Shown here: in pieces, positions 1 through 8,271 of the stretch | Numbering within the stretch: the first letter of the stretch is position 1 | Layout of the letters: each line of letters opens with the position of its first letter | NCBI GenBank assembly: GCA_016256075.1 | Contig: SDVU01000375.1 | Coordinates: 1-14,246, forward strand | DNA: 14,246 nt | From: Dictyocoela muelleri | Taxonomy: Eukaryota; Microsporidia | Reading direction: 5' to 3' | Made by a program: the position numbers and the translations under genes | Notes under the pieces: generated by a model | Databases searched by the model: none | What the model saw: the letters and a program-made list of their open reading frames with translations, nothing else | Told to the model about the DNA's origin: nothing

Positions 1-126
1 ATGAAATACATACATATTCGTGTTTATCAAAAAATTTTATTCTTAATGACATATTTACATTTTATTTTCCTTAAAATAATTCAGGGTCATAGGAAGTGTT
101 TATAATTCAACTTCTATTTAAAAAAC
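1..126. repeat. Left TIR of Merlin element 1
   Basis: This is the inverted partner of 1039-1164. Agreement is strongest at the outer 25 bases and in the segment from ccttaaaataatt to cttctattt; a few substitutions lie between these. Inner ends diverge after cttctattta. A third, truncated copy in the same orientation lies at 1190-1282. Confidence 0.88.
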
Positions 127-175
127 GAAAAAAAATATAAAAATTATTTATTAAAAATAATTGAAAAAAGTCGGC

Positions 176-1025
176 TTATTCAAGATCCCTATAGTTCCAA
201 AAGAACATAAACACATTTAAATGGTCATCAATAGAATCTATTTTAATAACATAAGACAAATGTTTGATTTTTTTCAGGCGTGCCCACAAATTTTCAATTT
301 TTTGTGTATTCACCTTAGTTATAGGGTCTACAAAATTCCTTTTATGGCAAACTGTATTGTGGAAATAATCTCTGTCTTTTAACGAATTATAAGCTGGCCA
401 CATATGTGATATTATATGAGATTTTTTTAATTTTTTTTTCAATTATTAGTAATAATGTTTTTGAATCTCTCTTTATGACCTTTTCTAAATAAAATATATT
501 TGATTTCACTTCAATTATCGCAAATTTCCATATCGCTTCTCCAAATAGACCCTTACCATATTTCCTTTTAGTCAAATTACTTTTATCGATCTGAACTTCT
601 TTAAAAGGTCCACCTATTTCAATAGTATTTTTTTCAATGAAACTTTTTTTTCCTTATGAATTTTAATAATGTTATATATCCATTCATAGATAATTCGCAA
701 TTTTTTAAGATATGCTTTATTGGAAAGTGTATGCGCAAAAAAAAATAGTATGAGAATATTAATATGTTTTTTTGTCAAATTTAAAATTATGAAATTCTGA
801 ATCACTCAGAATACTACATCTTTTGTTGCAATTTTTACAATTCCAGATCAATTATAATCGTTCAGATATTCTTTTATTTTCTGACATCTTTCGTTTGCAG
901 ACAGTGAATTTTTTTGTTTTTGGTATAATACCCATATTTTTTAATAAACTGACTATTTTTTTATTATTATTGACAAATTCATAAAAATCTTCATCCTTCG
1001 TGCTATTTATTTGATGTAAAAACAT
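176..1025 (-). pseudogene. Decayed Merlin (ISXO2-like) transposase
   Basis: Reading on the minus strand from an ATG at 1023-1025, consecutive blocks match the Merlin/IS1016 transposase order. First is an N-terminal helical part ending LLKNMGIIPKTKK. Next is a cysteine-rich block (WNCKNCNKRC, about 845-810), then a helix-turn-helix-like block (about 805-614). The DDE core follows: VQIDKSNLTKRKYGKG (about 590-550) holds the first Asp, and NTQKIENLWARLKK (about 310-270) holds the Glu. The stop codon is at 176-178. The second catalytic Asp appears as His in IISHMWPAYN. The blocks lie in different frames, with at least three frame changes and stops over ~283 codons, so the gene is dead. The DDE chemistry is known for the family; catalysis here is ruled out by the breaks. 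Confidence 0.85.
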
Positions 1026-1038
1026 AGGGGTAAAGAAA

Positions 1039-1164
1039 TTTTTTAAAATAGAAGTTGAATTATAAACACTTCCTATGACCCTTAATTATTTTAAGGAAAA
1101 GAAAATGTAAATATGTCAACAAGAGTAAAATTCTGCGATAAACACGAATATGTATGTATTTCAT
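1039..1164. repeat. Right TIR of Merlin element 1
   Basis: Reverse complement of 1-126. It ends at the outer sequence tatgtatgtatttcat. It is followed by ggtatta, which recurs at 1283-1289, just after the truncated third TIR copy. Confidence 0.88.
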
Positions 1165-1283
1165 GGTATTATGCTGTTTATATAATATCATGAATACATA
1201 CATATTCGTGTTTATCGCAGAATTTTACTCTTGTTGACATATTTACATATCTTTTCCTTAAAATAATTAAGGGTCATAGGAAG
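1070..1283. repeat. 214-bp near-perfect palindrome made of two TIR copies
   Basis: The right TIR of the first Merlin element and a truncated TIR copy (1190-1283) face each other around a 25-bp spacer (1165-1189). The arms agree almost base for base over more than 90 bp, including the stretch gcagaattttactcttgttg, which differs in the far-left TIR. The two inner copies are therefore closer to each other than to the left end of the element, which suggests recent duplication or gene conversion between them. The transcript could fold into a strong hairpin. Confidence 0.85.
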
Positions 1284-1501
1284 GTATTAGTAACGGAATT
1301 CCATCAGTTATATATCAAGAATATTATGATTTACCTTCTCATGATGGTGAATTTGAAGATCAATATCAACTCATCATTCACGAAGTATTTATTGGGGGTC
1401 CTCCAAGAATGTCACGAAAACAGCAAGATTTTATGCCTAATCATATTTTAGTTCGTGAATGCGACATTGATTGTGTTACAACACAATCATCTCTAAGATA
1501 A
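1280..1501 (+). pseudogene. 3' fragment of an unrecognised protein-coding gene
   Basis: A frame open for 73 codons ends in a double stop (taa taa, 1499-1504). The predicted residues are rich in Asp, Glu, Gln, Gly and Pro (for example HDGEFEDQYQ and GGPPRMSRKQ, ending RECDIDCVTTQSSLR), quite unlike the Lys/Asn/Ile/Phe noise of neighbouring AT-rich frames. The local base composition is also less AT-rich. There is no start codon near the 5' end, which fuses directly to a truncated Merlin TIR, so this is the C-terminal piece of a gene cut by transposon activity, or a fragment captured beside one. I recognise no domain. The fragment looks little decayed internally, suggesting the truncation is fairly recent. 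Confidence 0.55.
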
Positions 1502-2521
1502 TAATTAAGGGTTATCAATTTGTTTTTATAATTTCCTATTAAATTTATTGTTCATCTAAAATACCTTCATCAATTTGAAAACATATTTTTATTTTAAATT
1601 ATCTCAACAGATCTTATTAAAAATTTAAGTAATTTTTAACACTCTATATATCTTAAAAATAAAAAATAAAATTAAATCTAATTATTGGGCTGACTACAAT
1701 TTCAAAGGTCATTTATGTTCTTTTTTAATACTAAAACAACACTTTTTAAAAAATAGAAGTAGTAAATTCTTTAAGAATATCATTACCTGATATCTATTTC
1801 AAAATTCTCAATTTGCAGACAAAAATTGAAAATTTTAAAAACACAAAAATAAAAAAAACATGTCAAATATTTTCTATTTCTATGGAAAAATAAATTTATA
1901 GAAATTAAATAAAATAGTTTTTCTAACCGTTTAATTATATAGACACCTTCAACTATTAAAGTATATAGGTAGGTTGTTATTCTGATACTGCATCCAGAGT
2001 CTAAATATTTTTTCCTATTGGTTTAAATATATCCTTTTTCACGTTTTAGGTCTACAACCACAAGTAACCTTCTCAATTCAAAACAAAATCAATCTGAAGT
2101 GACTTCAAATAAGCTCTAATCGACAAAAATGCCTGTAGTTCTATTTTATTTTTATTTAACTTTGATTTGAATGCATATTCAGTATTGTTGATTCTTCCCC
2201 TTAAGATTACATTTATTTCCAGATTCGACATTAAAAAAACATTCGTCTATATTTAAGTGCAAGTATAGAAAAAGGCTGTCTGAAAACCCACTTAAGGTAT
2301 GTTTTTGAATGTTTAAAAAGATGAGTTCACGAAAAATCACCGAAAAATTATTTAAATTTAATTTAAAATTTATTAAAGAGCTTAAATCTAAAAATTATTG
2401 AAAATCAACATAAAATGAATAATTATTTTTTTTATTTTTATTTTTCTGTCTGAAAAATAATCAGAAAAAAAAATATTTATTTATTTTTTTATTTTTTCTT
2501 ATTCAGTTTTTAGTTTTCTAC
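1502..2521. other. AT-rich noncoding stretch, nothing assigned
   Basis: About 1 kb of low-complexity A/T runs with stops in every frame. A slightly more complex patch lies at about 1960-2290, but I could not match it to any gene or repeat family. Confidence 0.6.
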
Positions 2522-2719
2522 CGACTTAGAACCCTAGACATATAAATCTATATTGGTTTAGTATAGAAAGTGTTTTATATTTCAAATAAGCGTGAAATTG
2601 CGTGATAAATAATATTAATTATATAAATTTGTTTATCACGGGATTATACGCTTTTTTGAAATATATAACACTTTCTATACTAAACCAATAAAGATTTATA
2701 AATCCGGAGCTCTAAGTCG
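2522..2719. mobile_element. Hairpin MITE (198 bp)
   Basis: Two 88-base arms (2522-2609 and 2632-2719) are inverted copies with about 13 mismatches by hand alignment, around a 22-bp AT-only spacer. The best-kept core is attggtttagtatagaaagt in each arm. The element has no coding capacity. I cannot define a clean target duplication: the arms end at cgacttaga, with ..cta on the left and ttgg.. on the right. The superfamily is unknown. Confidence 0.8.
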
Positions 2720-3046
2720 TTGGATAATTAGCATCTTTCATAAAAATTATTGGTCTCATAACTTTTTCTTTATGAAAAATAAGTGCATATACACTAGTCG
2801 ATAAATGTGTATATAATCTCCAAGATAAATGTTTAAAGTTTTTCTTGTTTAAAAACTTATATTTTTCTTAAATAAATGATTTCATCTTTTCTGCGATGTG
2901 ATTATCATTTTAAATTTTCCATAATTTTTGAGATTATTTTTCAATCAGCTTTAGAAAAATAATCTTTAAATTCATGTAAATTTAAATCATTACCGGGCTA
3001 CACAAGTCATATATAGTTTCACGCAACATCAATTCATTAAGGGGCA
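2720..3046. other. AT-rich spacer, nothing assigned
   Basis: No open frame of note, repeat or RNA signal was seen between the hairpin MITE and the target duplication of the second Merlin element. Confidence 0.6.
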
Positions 3047-3054
3047 CTTTGGCT

Positions 3055-3128
3055 GGCGAATGCAGGTTATTCGGCGTTCTTGAGATTATTCGGCGTTCTT
3101 GAGATTATTCGGCGTTCTTGAAAATTTT
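3055..3128. repeat. Left TIR with three tandem 19-bp units
   Basis: After a 12-bp tip (ggcgaatgcagg), the unit ttattcggcgttcttgaga occurs three times head to tail (3067-3085, 3086-3104, 3105-3123; the last ends in gaaa). The right end has only two units. Tandem units inside a TIR look like multiple transposase-binding sites; that role is inference. Confidence 0.9.
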
Positions 3129-3201
3129 AAGGTACCCCCCTTAATGAAATGTAAAACTGTAAAAGAAATCGTAGAAGAAAAAAAAATTATTCAAACGATG
3201 A

Positions 3202-4106
3202 ATAAATGTCTATTTCATTTCAGAATTTTATTTGAACCGTGTTTTTTTGGATGAAATGACACAAAACATATTTTTATCTCGCATAGGAATGTATAAAAAC
3301 ACTATGGTTTTTACTTAATGTCCGAGCGAAGAAAAATTGCATTACAACAAAAGAAAATCTTCTCCCGATGGATTCTATTGGTTTTGCAAAAAATCATGTC
3401 GTTTATCATTAAGTTTAAGAACAAAATGTGTTTTTGAAGGAACTAAATTAGATATGCATGTCATATTTTCATAATTTATAAATATATAAACCGAATATCG
3501 TTTGTAGATATTGTCTATGAATTAGACATAGATCGTAGTACTGTTTCGGACTATTGTAATTTGGCTAGAGAAGCCATATGTGAATACATAGTTGATAATA
3601 GTGACATGATTGAAAGATATAAGAAAGATGGGACTAGTAATATAGTCGAAATTGACAAAAGCTTATTTTTTAAGCGAAAATATAACCGAGGACGTGTCAC
3701 AAACGGTCAATGGTATCTATTAGAAGTAGAAAGAGAAACGAAAAAGGCTTTTATAATACCTGTCTTAAATAGAAATTGTGATACAATGTCTCGAATAATC
3801 TATGAAAATATTCTACCCGGTTCAATTATTATTACTGATCAAATGAGAGCATATTCTTTTGCTCTACAGAAAAGTACAGTTTTAGAACATAAGCAGATAA
3901 ATCATTCTTTAAACTTTGTCAATCCTGAAGATTTTTCTATACATACACAAACAATTGAGGGTCTATGGGGACTACTGAAGCGGTATTTACGAGGTAAAAA
4001 TGGCATTACAAAAGAGCAACAATTCGATTTTTTAATACAATTTATCTGGGAACAAAAAATCGAAAAACGAAAACGGTTTAATTGTTTACTTAACATTTTA
4101 AAATAA
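3202..4106 (+). pseudogene. Merlin (ISXO2-like) transposase, lightly damaged
   Basis: The product would be a DDE-type cut-and-paste transposase. The N-terminal part lies in one frame (about 3202-3466): a helical segment with FLDEMTQNIFLSRIG, then a zinc-ribbon-like part (DGFYWFCKKSCR) and FEGTKL. The rest is in another frame, open from 3447 to the stop at 4104-4106. It contains a helix-turn-helix (VYELDIDRSTVSDYC) and the DDE core: VEIDKSLFFKRKYNRGR (first Asp), IITDQMRAYS (second Asp) and HTQTIEGLWGLLKRYL (Glu). All three acidic residues are present. I see one in-frame stop (3316-3318) and one frameshift near 3466. The TTG at 3561 is internal, not a start. The true start is unclear; an ATG at 3198-3200 is the likeliest but lies one frame off. 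Confidence 0.88.
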
Positions 4107-4129
4107 ATTTTATTTCTTTATTTTTTTTT

Positions 4130-4182
4130 AATTTTCAAGAACTCCGAATAATCTCAGGAACGCCGAATAACCCGCATTCACC
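4130..4182. repeat. Right TIR with two 19-bp units
   Basis: Reverse complement of the left terminus, with two units (4133-4151 and 4152-4170) before the tip cccgcattcacc. One unit fewer than the left end. The transposase stop codon lies only about 25 bp inside this repeat. Confidence 0.9.
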
Positions 4183-4449
4183 CTTTGGCTTAAAAAAAAC
4201 ATAATTTAATAAAATGTTTATAGTCAACTTCTTCATTAAAAGGTGAAATAAATCCTATCTTTTGAAAGAGTCTCAATAAAGACTGTCTAAAGTTTAAAAA
4301 ATAACCTCTAATCTGGGATAAAAATAAAATATGTATTCCGCTAATTTTGCATAATTAAAATCAATTTAGATACAATTCGGTATGAATGCAGCAATAACTA
4401 CAAGTACTTCATTTATTCTTGTGAGCATTTTTTATATAGTTTTATCTTT

Positions 4450-4900
4450 TACCATTTAAGAAACAGAAAATTAGATGAGCGTTCTGACCAGAACATGTTC
4501 AATGAATAATATAAATTTAATAAAATGACGACTTTGTGAATTTTTTTGACCATAAATAATAATATTAAAAGTTCCTGCTTCCGAAAAAACCTTAATGTAA
4601 TCAATATATCTAAGTATTGGCATTGAATCCACGGAAATTTAGAATAAAAGCATGCCACGATTCAGGGTAAATTTGGCGAATAAAAATAAAAATTCATCTT
4701 ATCAATTACTCTACTTGTTAGAACTACTCTGTGTTTTAGCAGTCTGCTCTACTTTTGTGCGATCTAACGGCGGTAACACTCTTGTATCGGCATGAATACC
4801 TACGTAACTTCAAACAGAAGTTTCTCTTTCTTCATCATATGGTTCTTTGTGTGGTCATTATGAATACAAACAGATTCTATCTTTGATAAGATTCTTAAAT
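4450..4900 (-). pseudogene. Possible decayed coding sequence, family uncertain
   Basis: On the minus strand, short stretches have a composition unlike the AT-rich background. One, at about 4710-4850, includes PHKEPYDEERE and GIHADTRVLPPLDRT; another is at about 4450-4660. The second has a faint resemblance to a retroelement integrase core, too weak to rely on. The region is broken many times over. I cannot name the gene or its ends; treat it as an old fossil, either a host gene or a mobile element. Confidence 0.25.
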
Positions 4901-5938
4901 TGGCTTATAAGAATGCTTTATTCATCATTGGTATCGTGATGCTTGTCTCTAATATTTAATAAATTTAGATATGATGATGTAAATCTAACTTAAAATCTCT
5001 GGTAATCACCTAGAAATATTTACCATAAGCCCTCCTCGTTCTACTTGAAGTAAAACTCTTTAACAACAAGTACATCTTTTTTTGCTCAATTCGAATCGTA
5101 AAAAAACCGTCATTTTATGTGTTTAAATTTTGCAATTAAGTCCGTAAACTTCAAACTGTAAATCCGCGGACTAAAATTTAGCCAGTATCATATATAAAAA
5201 TTCTAATTTCTAAAATTTTTTTATAAGATGATCAATAGAGAATAATAAAATAAAATTAGCGGGTTTTTTACAGTTTACTATTTATTTTTGAATTTTGTTG
5301 TATGTTTTTATTCATAAATTTCTATTTTTTTAATTCATAATAATTTTTAAATTACGTTTTTTTAGTATTATTTTTATTATGCTATCTTATTTTAGAGATA
5401 ATTTATTTTTTATAGTAAGTTAAACTGTAATATTCAGCAAGAAAATATATTATACGCATATAATGATCATAATTCTTCTCACTGTAAGTTATAATAAACG
5501 TTGTCTAAGACATTTAAATCACGGATTCAAATTATATTCAAAATCTTTCAGAGATTTTTAAATGACATTCTTGATTTATTAATGACTCCGCAGGATACAA
5601 GTAAATAGGGTTTTCCGCTTACTTACACTATAGTTGTCCAACTGGTTTTTTAAAAAATAAAAATAAAATTTGGTTTTATTTTTAACTTCTGGGCGACTTG
5701 AGTGTAGTAGAACCGACCTTTCTATCATTTTTTAATATCATTAATAATAATCGAGATTTATCACCTATTTAAAGTACACATAGAAGAGTCACTTCTGATT
5801 ACCATAAAATATGTGAATAGGTCTTAATATAAATGCCTAATATTGAACAACTGTATATTATTGTTTAATTTGATCACTCAACCTCATAAATAAATAAATT
5901 AATTGATGAGATGTTCTTTAAAAATATAAACAATTTAA
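4901..5938. other. AT-rich noncoding stretch, nothing assigned
   Basis: No open frames, TIR pairs or RNA-like signals were found here. Base composition becomes almost purely A/T around 5200-5420. Confidence 0.6.
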
Positions 5939-6012
5939 CATCCTTAAATATAAAAACGAATTATCATCCTTAAATATAAAAACGAATTCTTATTCAAGAG
6001 TGTTAACCACTG
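5939..6012. repeat. 26-bp direct repeat ending in a pogo-like terminus
   Basis: The sequence catccttaaatataaaaacg plus aatt occurs at 5939-5962 and 5965-5988 (period 26). It is followed by caagagtgttaaccactg (5995-6012). Read in reverse complement, this begins cagtggttaacactc and then runs into repeated ..tttatatttaagga. The same design is seen at the ends of the element at 9946-11761 (cagtgaaccccc, then tandem cttaaatatgaacactc). It therefore looks like one surviving end of a related pogo-like element; no partner end was found in the window. Confidence 0.45.
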
Positions 6013-6208
6013 AACGTTAGATTTTTTTATTAATACAAAATTATTTGGCCCTCAACTCATTCCATCCAAAAACTTAACATTCTTTTTAATAAATCTTTAA
6101 AATTATTTAATTATAAAATAATTTATCCACAAAAGTTTTAATTTTAAGAAAAGGTGATTTGGCATTTATTGTAATCGAAATAGGAAATAAGAATTATAAT
6201 TACACCTA

Positions 6209-6233
6209 CTGTCTTCTCTTGAAAATAAGAAAG
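6209..6233. repeat. Left TIR of the pogo-like element
   Basis: Pairs with 8391-8415, with one mismatch in 25 (t versus c in ctctYgaaaa). Preceded by TA at 6207-6208. Confidence 0.88.
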
Positions 6234-6328
6234 AAAACAAAAACGATAATTCCCAAAATTCAAAATTCTAAATTCCAAAAAAACCTTCAAAAATAAGAAA
6301 GTTTTGTTTTTAATCTCGAAAATAAGAA
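6219..6328. repeat. Left subterminal repeats (ctcgaaaataagaaa core)
   Basis: The core of the TIR recurs inward: tgaaaataagaaag at about 6220, caaaaataagaaag at about 6288 and ctcgaaaataagaaaag at about 6315. Mirror copies crowd the other end (8272-8415). Such subterminal arrays commonly serve as transposase-binding sites in DNA transposons; that function is inferred here. Confidence 0.75.
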
Positions 6329-6334
6329 AAGATA

Positions 6335-6693
6335 TTAAGAAAAAACATAATTATTTTTTAACAAAAAGATTTTTTTAAACTTTAGTATATCATATTCCGT
6401 TTCTCCAACACTTTCATCATAAGTAAAGCAACTTTGATTTAAATTAAGATCATATGTGAGATTTATGGATATATTGTAAATATCTGATGCTGCGTATATT
6501 TCTAGTTCCGTGACCGGAGTACCAGATTTTGTCATTTCTTTTATATATTTTTCATCATTTAAGTCTTGTACGTCCTCTATTTCTTTTATTGAATTGGCTA
6601 TATCATATCTCACTTCAAAATGCCTCACAAAAGTATCGTACACGATAAAAGAAAAATTTTGAACGATGAATTACCATTTTGGCCTACAAACAT
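6335..6693 (-). pseudogene. OTU-like cysteine protease (deubiquitinase-family) relic
   Basis: On the minus strand the frame from 6667 to 6335 reads VYDTFVRHFEVRYDIANSI, then YIKEMTKSGTPVTELEIYAA and DIYNISINL. This is the arrangement of OTU domains (helix after the active site, Y-x-x-M-x-x-x-GT-x-x-x-E-L-E, a helix, then a beta strand). Just upstream, in another frame (about 6693-6660), VGQNGNSSF sits where OTU proteins have GDGNCLF, so the catalytic Cys position is Ser. At the C-terminus LLKNNYVFS lacks the usual His before the Tyr. With a frameshift and both catalytic residues missing, this copy is inactive. OTU enzymes cleave ubiquitin chains. It lies about 65 bp downstream of the transposase, inside the same TIRs, so it looks like transposon cargo or a former C-terminal extension. 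The family call is fairly secure; the origin is inference. Confidence 0.7.
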
Positions 6694-6758
6694 CTATTGT
6701 TTTAAATTAAACATCAATTCATTTGTTCGTCATTTTCTACCGAATTTATAATTTCTAT

Positions 6759-8190
6759 TTAATTAATTTCTTCTCCCAATAACAATTTTCTAAACAGATC
6801 GTAGAGATTCCCTATATTTAAGTTGTCACCTATGATTCCACAGATTATAAAGCTTTTTATATTCATAGACGAGTCAAATTTCGGTACTATTTTGGTTTAT
6901 CCCCCAAAAAAATTTTTCGGAAAAGTGTTACAATAATCATAAAAATTTGTGTAAATACAAAGAAAAATCCGAATATTCTGTCGGATTTTTCTTTGTATTT
7001 ACACAAATTTTTATAATTATTGTAACACTTTTCCGAGAACTTCTTTTGGGGGATAACACAAGGTAAAACCTAATTTTATTGTAAAATCGTGAAATTTTGG
7101 TCGCTTGTCTACAACACTTACTTTTAATATTTATCGACTTTGTGCGGTTGCTTTCATCTTAGATCGCTTTTATCATCTATACATTTATTCTATCTCCATA
7201 ATATTGTTGGAAAGATCGATTTATTGATACATCACATTTATAACAATGGAGTCATTGATTTGGGCACAAAGATGATAAATGCATTTTAATTTATATATTT
7301 TTCCGCAGGTTTTAAATATGCTGAAAAAGGGTCTATTATGACCAACATATGATCTTACGCAAATATAGTTTCTATCTTGAAAAGATTAGATTTTTAGAAA
7401 AAACATGTTAGTTCTTCGCTCCATATGCTTGTTTTGTTAATATCAATAAATATATTCTTATTTTTATCATTTGGGATTTTTTTAAATTGCAGGAAAGACA
7501 ATGCTTTGCATCAAACCTTCTATCAGCTGATATTATTGGTGTAAATGTATATCTGGCAAGTGAAGTTGAAGCTTTTTATAAAAAACGTTTTTTATCATCT
7601 TACTGTTGATGTTTACCGTTTTCCTGCTCAAAAAATCTGTGACCTTGATCAAAATTAAGGATATTTTTTGGTTTTATAGCAAGGTTTTTTATAAGTTCGC
7701 GTGCCTTATTAATAAACTCGATGGCCAAATATTTAGATTTCGGTGGTAATGATCTACACGATGTCTTTGCGCGACACACAAAATTTTTTATTTTCTTAAA
7801 ATTTACCATGAATCTATCCGAGGATTTAAACCCGCTAATGCTCAATCCCTTGGCAATATTAAAAGCTTTGCTCTTTAAATATTTATACATTACGATAAGC
7901 CCTTTATAATTCGTAGAAGTGATCCAATAAAAAAGAATTTTATCAATTTATAAAAATGGAGTATTTTTTCTTGCTTTGCCTAATTTTCTACTTTTAATTA
8001 TTAAATTTAAATATTTGACAAGACATCAAAGCATTTCATTTTTTTTGTTTTAACACCTTTAGAGCATTTTTTCAGTGATAGAAAATTTTATTGCCGTTTC
8101 TACTTGTGTTTTATTAGATCCATCTTTATTTATTGCTTCGAAATCTTTTATTACATCAATCTTGAATTTTAGAGTATAGCTTTTTCGATA
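6759..8190 (-). pseudogene. pogo-type (CENP-B/DDE_1-like) transposase, decayed
   Basis: Minus-strand blocks follow the pogo order. A psq-like N-terminal helix-turn-helix (KSYTLKFKIDVIKDFEA, from about 8184) comes first. A CENP-B-type DNA-binding region follows (AFNIAKGLSISGFKSSDRF and VNFKKIKNFVCR, about 7860-7750). The catalytic core has ILNFDQ (first Asp codon 7648-7650), VIIDPFSAYLKP (second Asp, 7331-7333) and CDVSINRSFQQYYGDRI (third Asp, 7231-7233). A C-terminal tail, SFIICGIIGDNLN, ends at the stop 6759-6761. Without the 154-bp MITE and its TA copy the coding length is about 425 codons, near the family's usual size. The longest surviving frame is 7600-7890. Several frameshifts and stops make it nonfunctional. 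Confidence 0.82.
6900..7053. mobile_element. 154-bp hairpin MITE with TA flanks, nested in the pogo transposase
   Basis: Arms 6900-6972 and 6981-7053 are inverted copies with about five mismatches in 73 bases, around an 8-bp loop (atattctg). The tips read tcccccaaaa. TA dinucleotides flank both sides (6898-6899 and 7054-7055), as expected for a Tc1/mariner-type MITE. It interrupts the C-terminal coding part of the pogo-like transposase and so is younger than that element's insertion or decay. Confidence 0.9.
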
Positions 8191-8271
8191 CTAACCCGCT
8201 TATCATGTAAGCTGGTTGAAAATATGTCTGCTCATTTGCGGTTAAAAATTTTAAAAATATCAAAAAAAAAT

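Larger units (their letters stand above)
1..1164 (-). mobile_element. Merlin-type DNA transposon with ~126-bp TIRs
   Basis: The first ~126 bases of the window reappear as a reverse complement at 1039-1164. The outer end begins atgaaatacatacatattcg, and the match runs inward past cttctattt with few differences. Between the repeats, on the minus strand, lie successive blocks of an IS1016/ISXO2-like (Merlin) transposase, so this is a complete-length but decayed element of about 1.16 kb. The element starts at base 1, so its left target-site duplication lies outside the window or was lost at the end of the assembly. The right flank begins ggtatta. A further copy of the same TIR lies 25 bp downstream. 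Confidence 0.88.
3055..4182 (+). mobile_element. Merlin DNA transposon with perfect 8-bp target duplication
   Basis: The 1128-bp element is bounded by ctttggct at 3047-3054 and again at 4183-4190, an exact 8-bp duplication of the kind Merlin elements make (8-9 bp). The termini start ggYgaatgc on both sides and continue into inverted arrays of a 19-bp unit. Inside is a plus-strand Merlin transposase occupying nearly the whole length. The TIRs share nothing obvious with those of the element at 1-1164, so two Merlin families are present. The exact duplication and long open transposase frame make this one of the younger insertions in the window. Confidence 0.92.

Noticed and set aside
2395-2520. 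Possible A/T-rich replication origin or matrix region
   Set aside because: The whole window is similarly AT-rich, so a local A/T run carries no specific signal.
3902-4096. Minus-strand open frame of 64 codons
   Set aside because: It is the antisense of the catalytic core of the second Merlin transposase.
4449-4658. Minus-strand frame of 69 codons with a faint retroelement-integrase flavour
   Set aside because: The similarity is limited to a few hydrophobic and aromatic positions, with no complete catalytic or zinc-binding motif and no LTRs nearby. It is kept only as a low-confidence old relic.
7721-7909. Plus-strand open frame of 62 codons
   Set aside because: It lies opposite the recognisable CENP-B-type region of the minus-strand pogo transposase and has no family features of its own.
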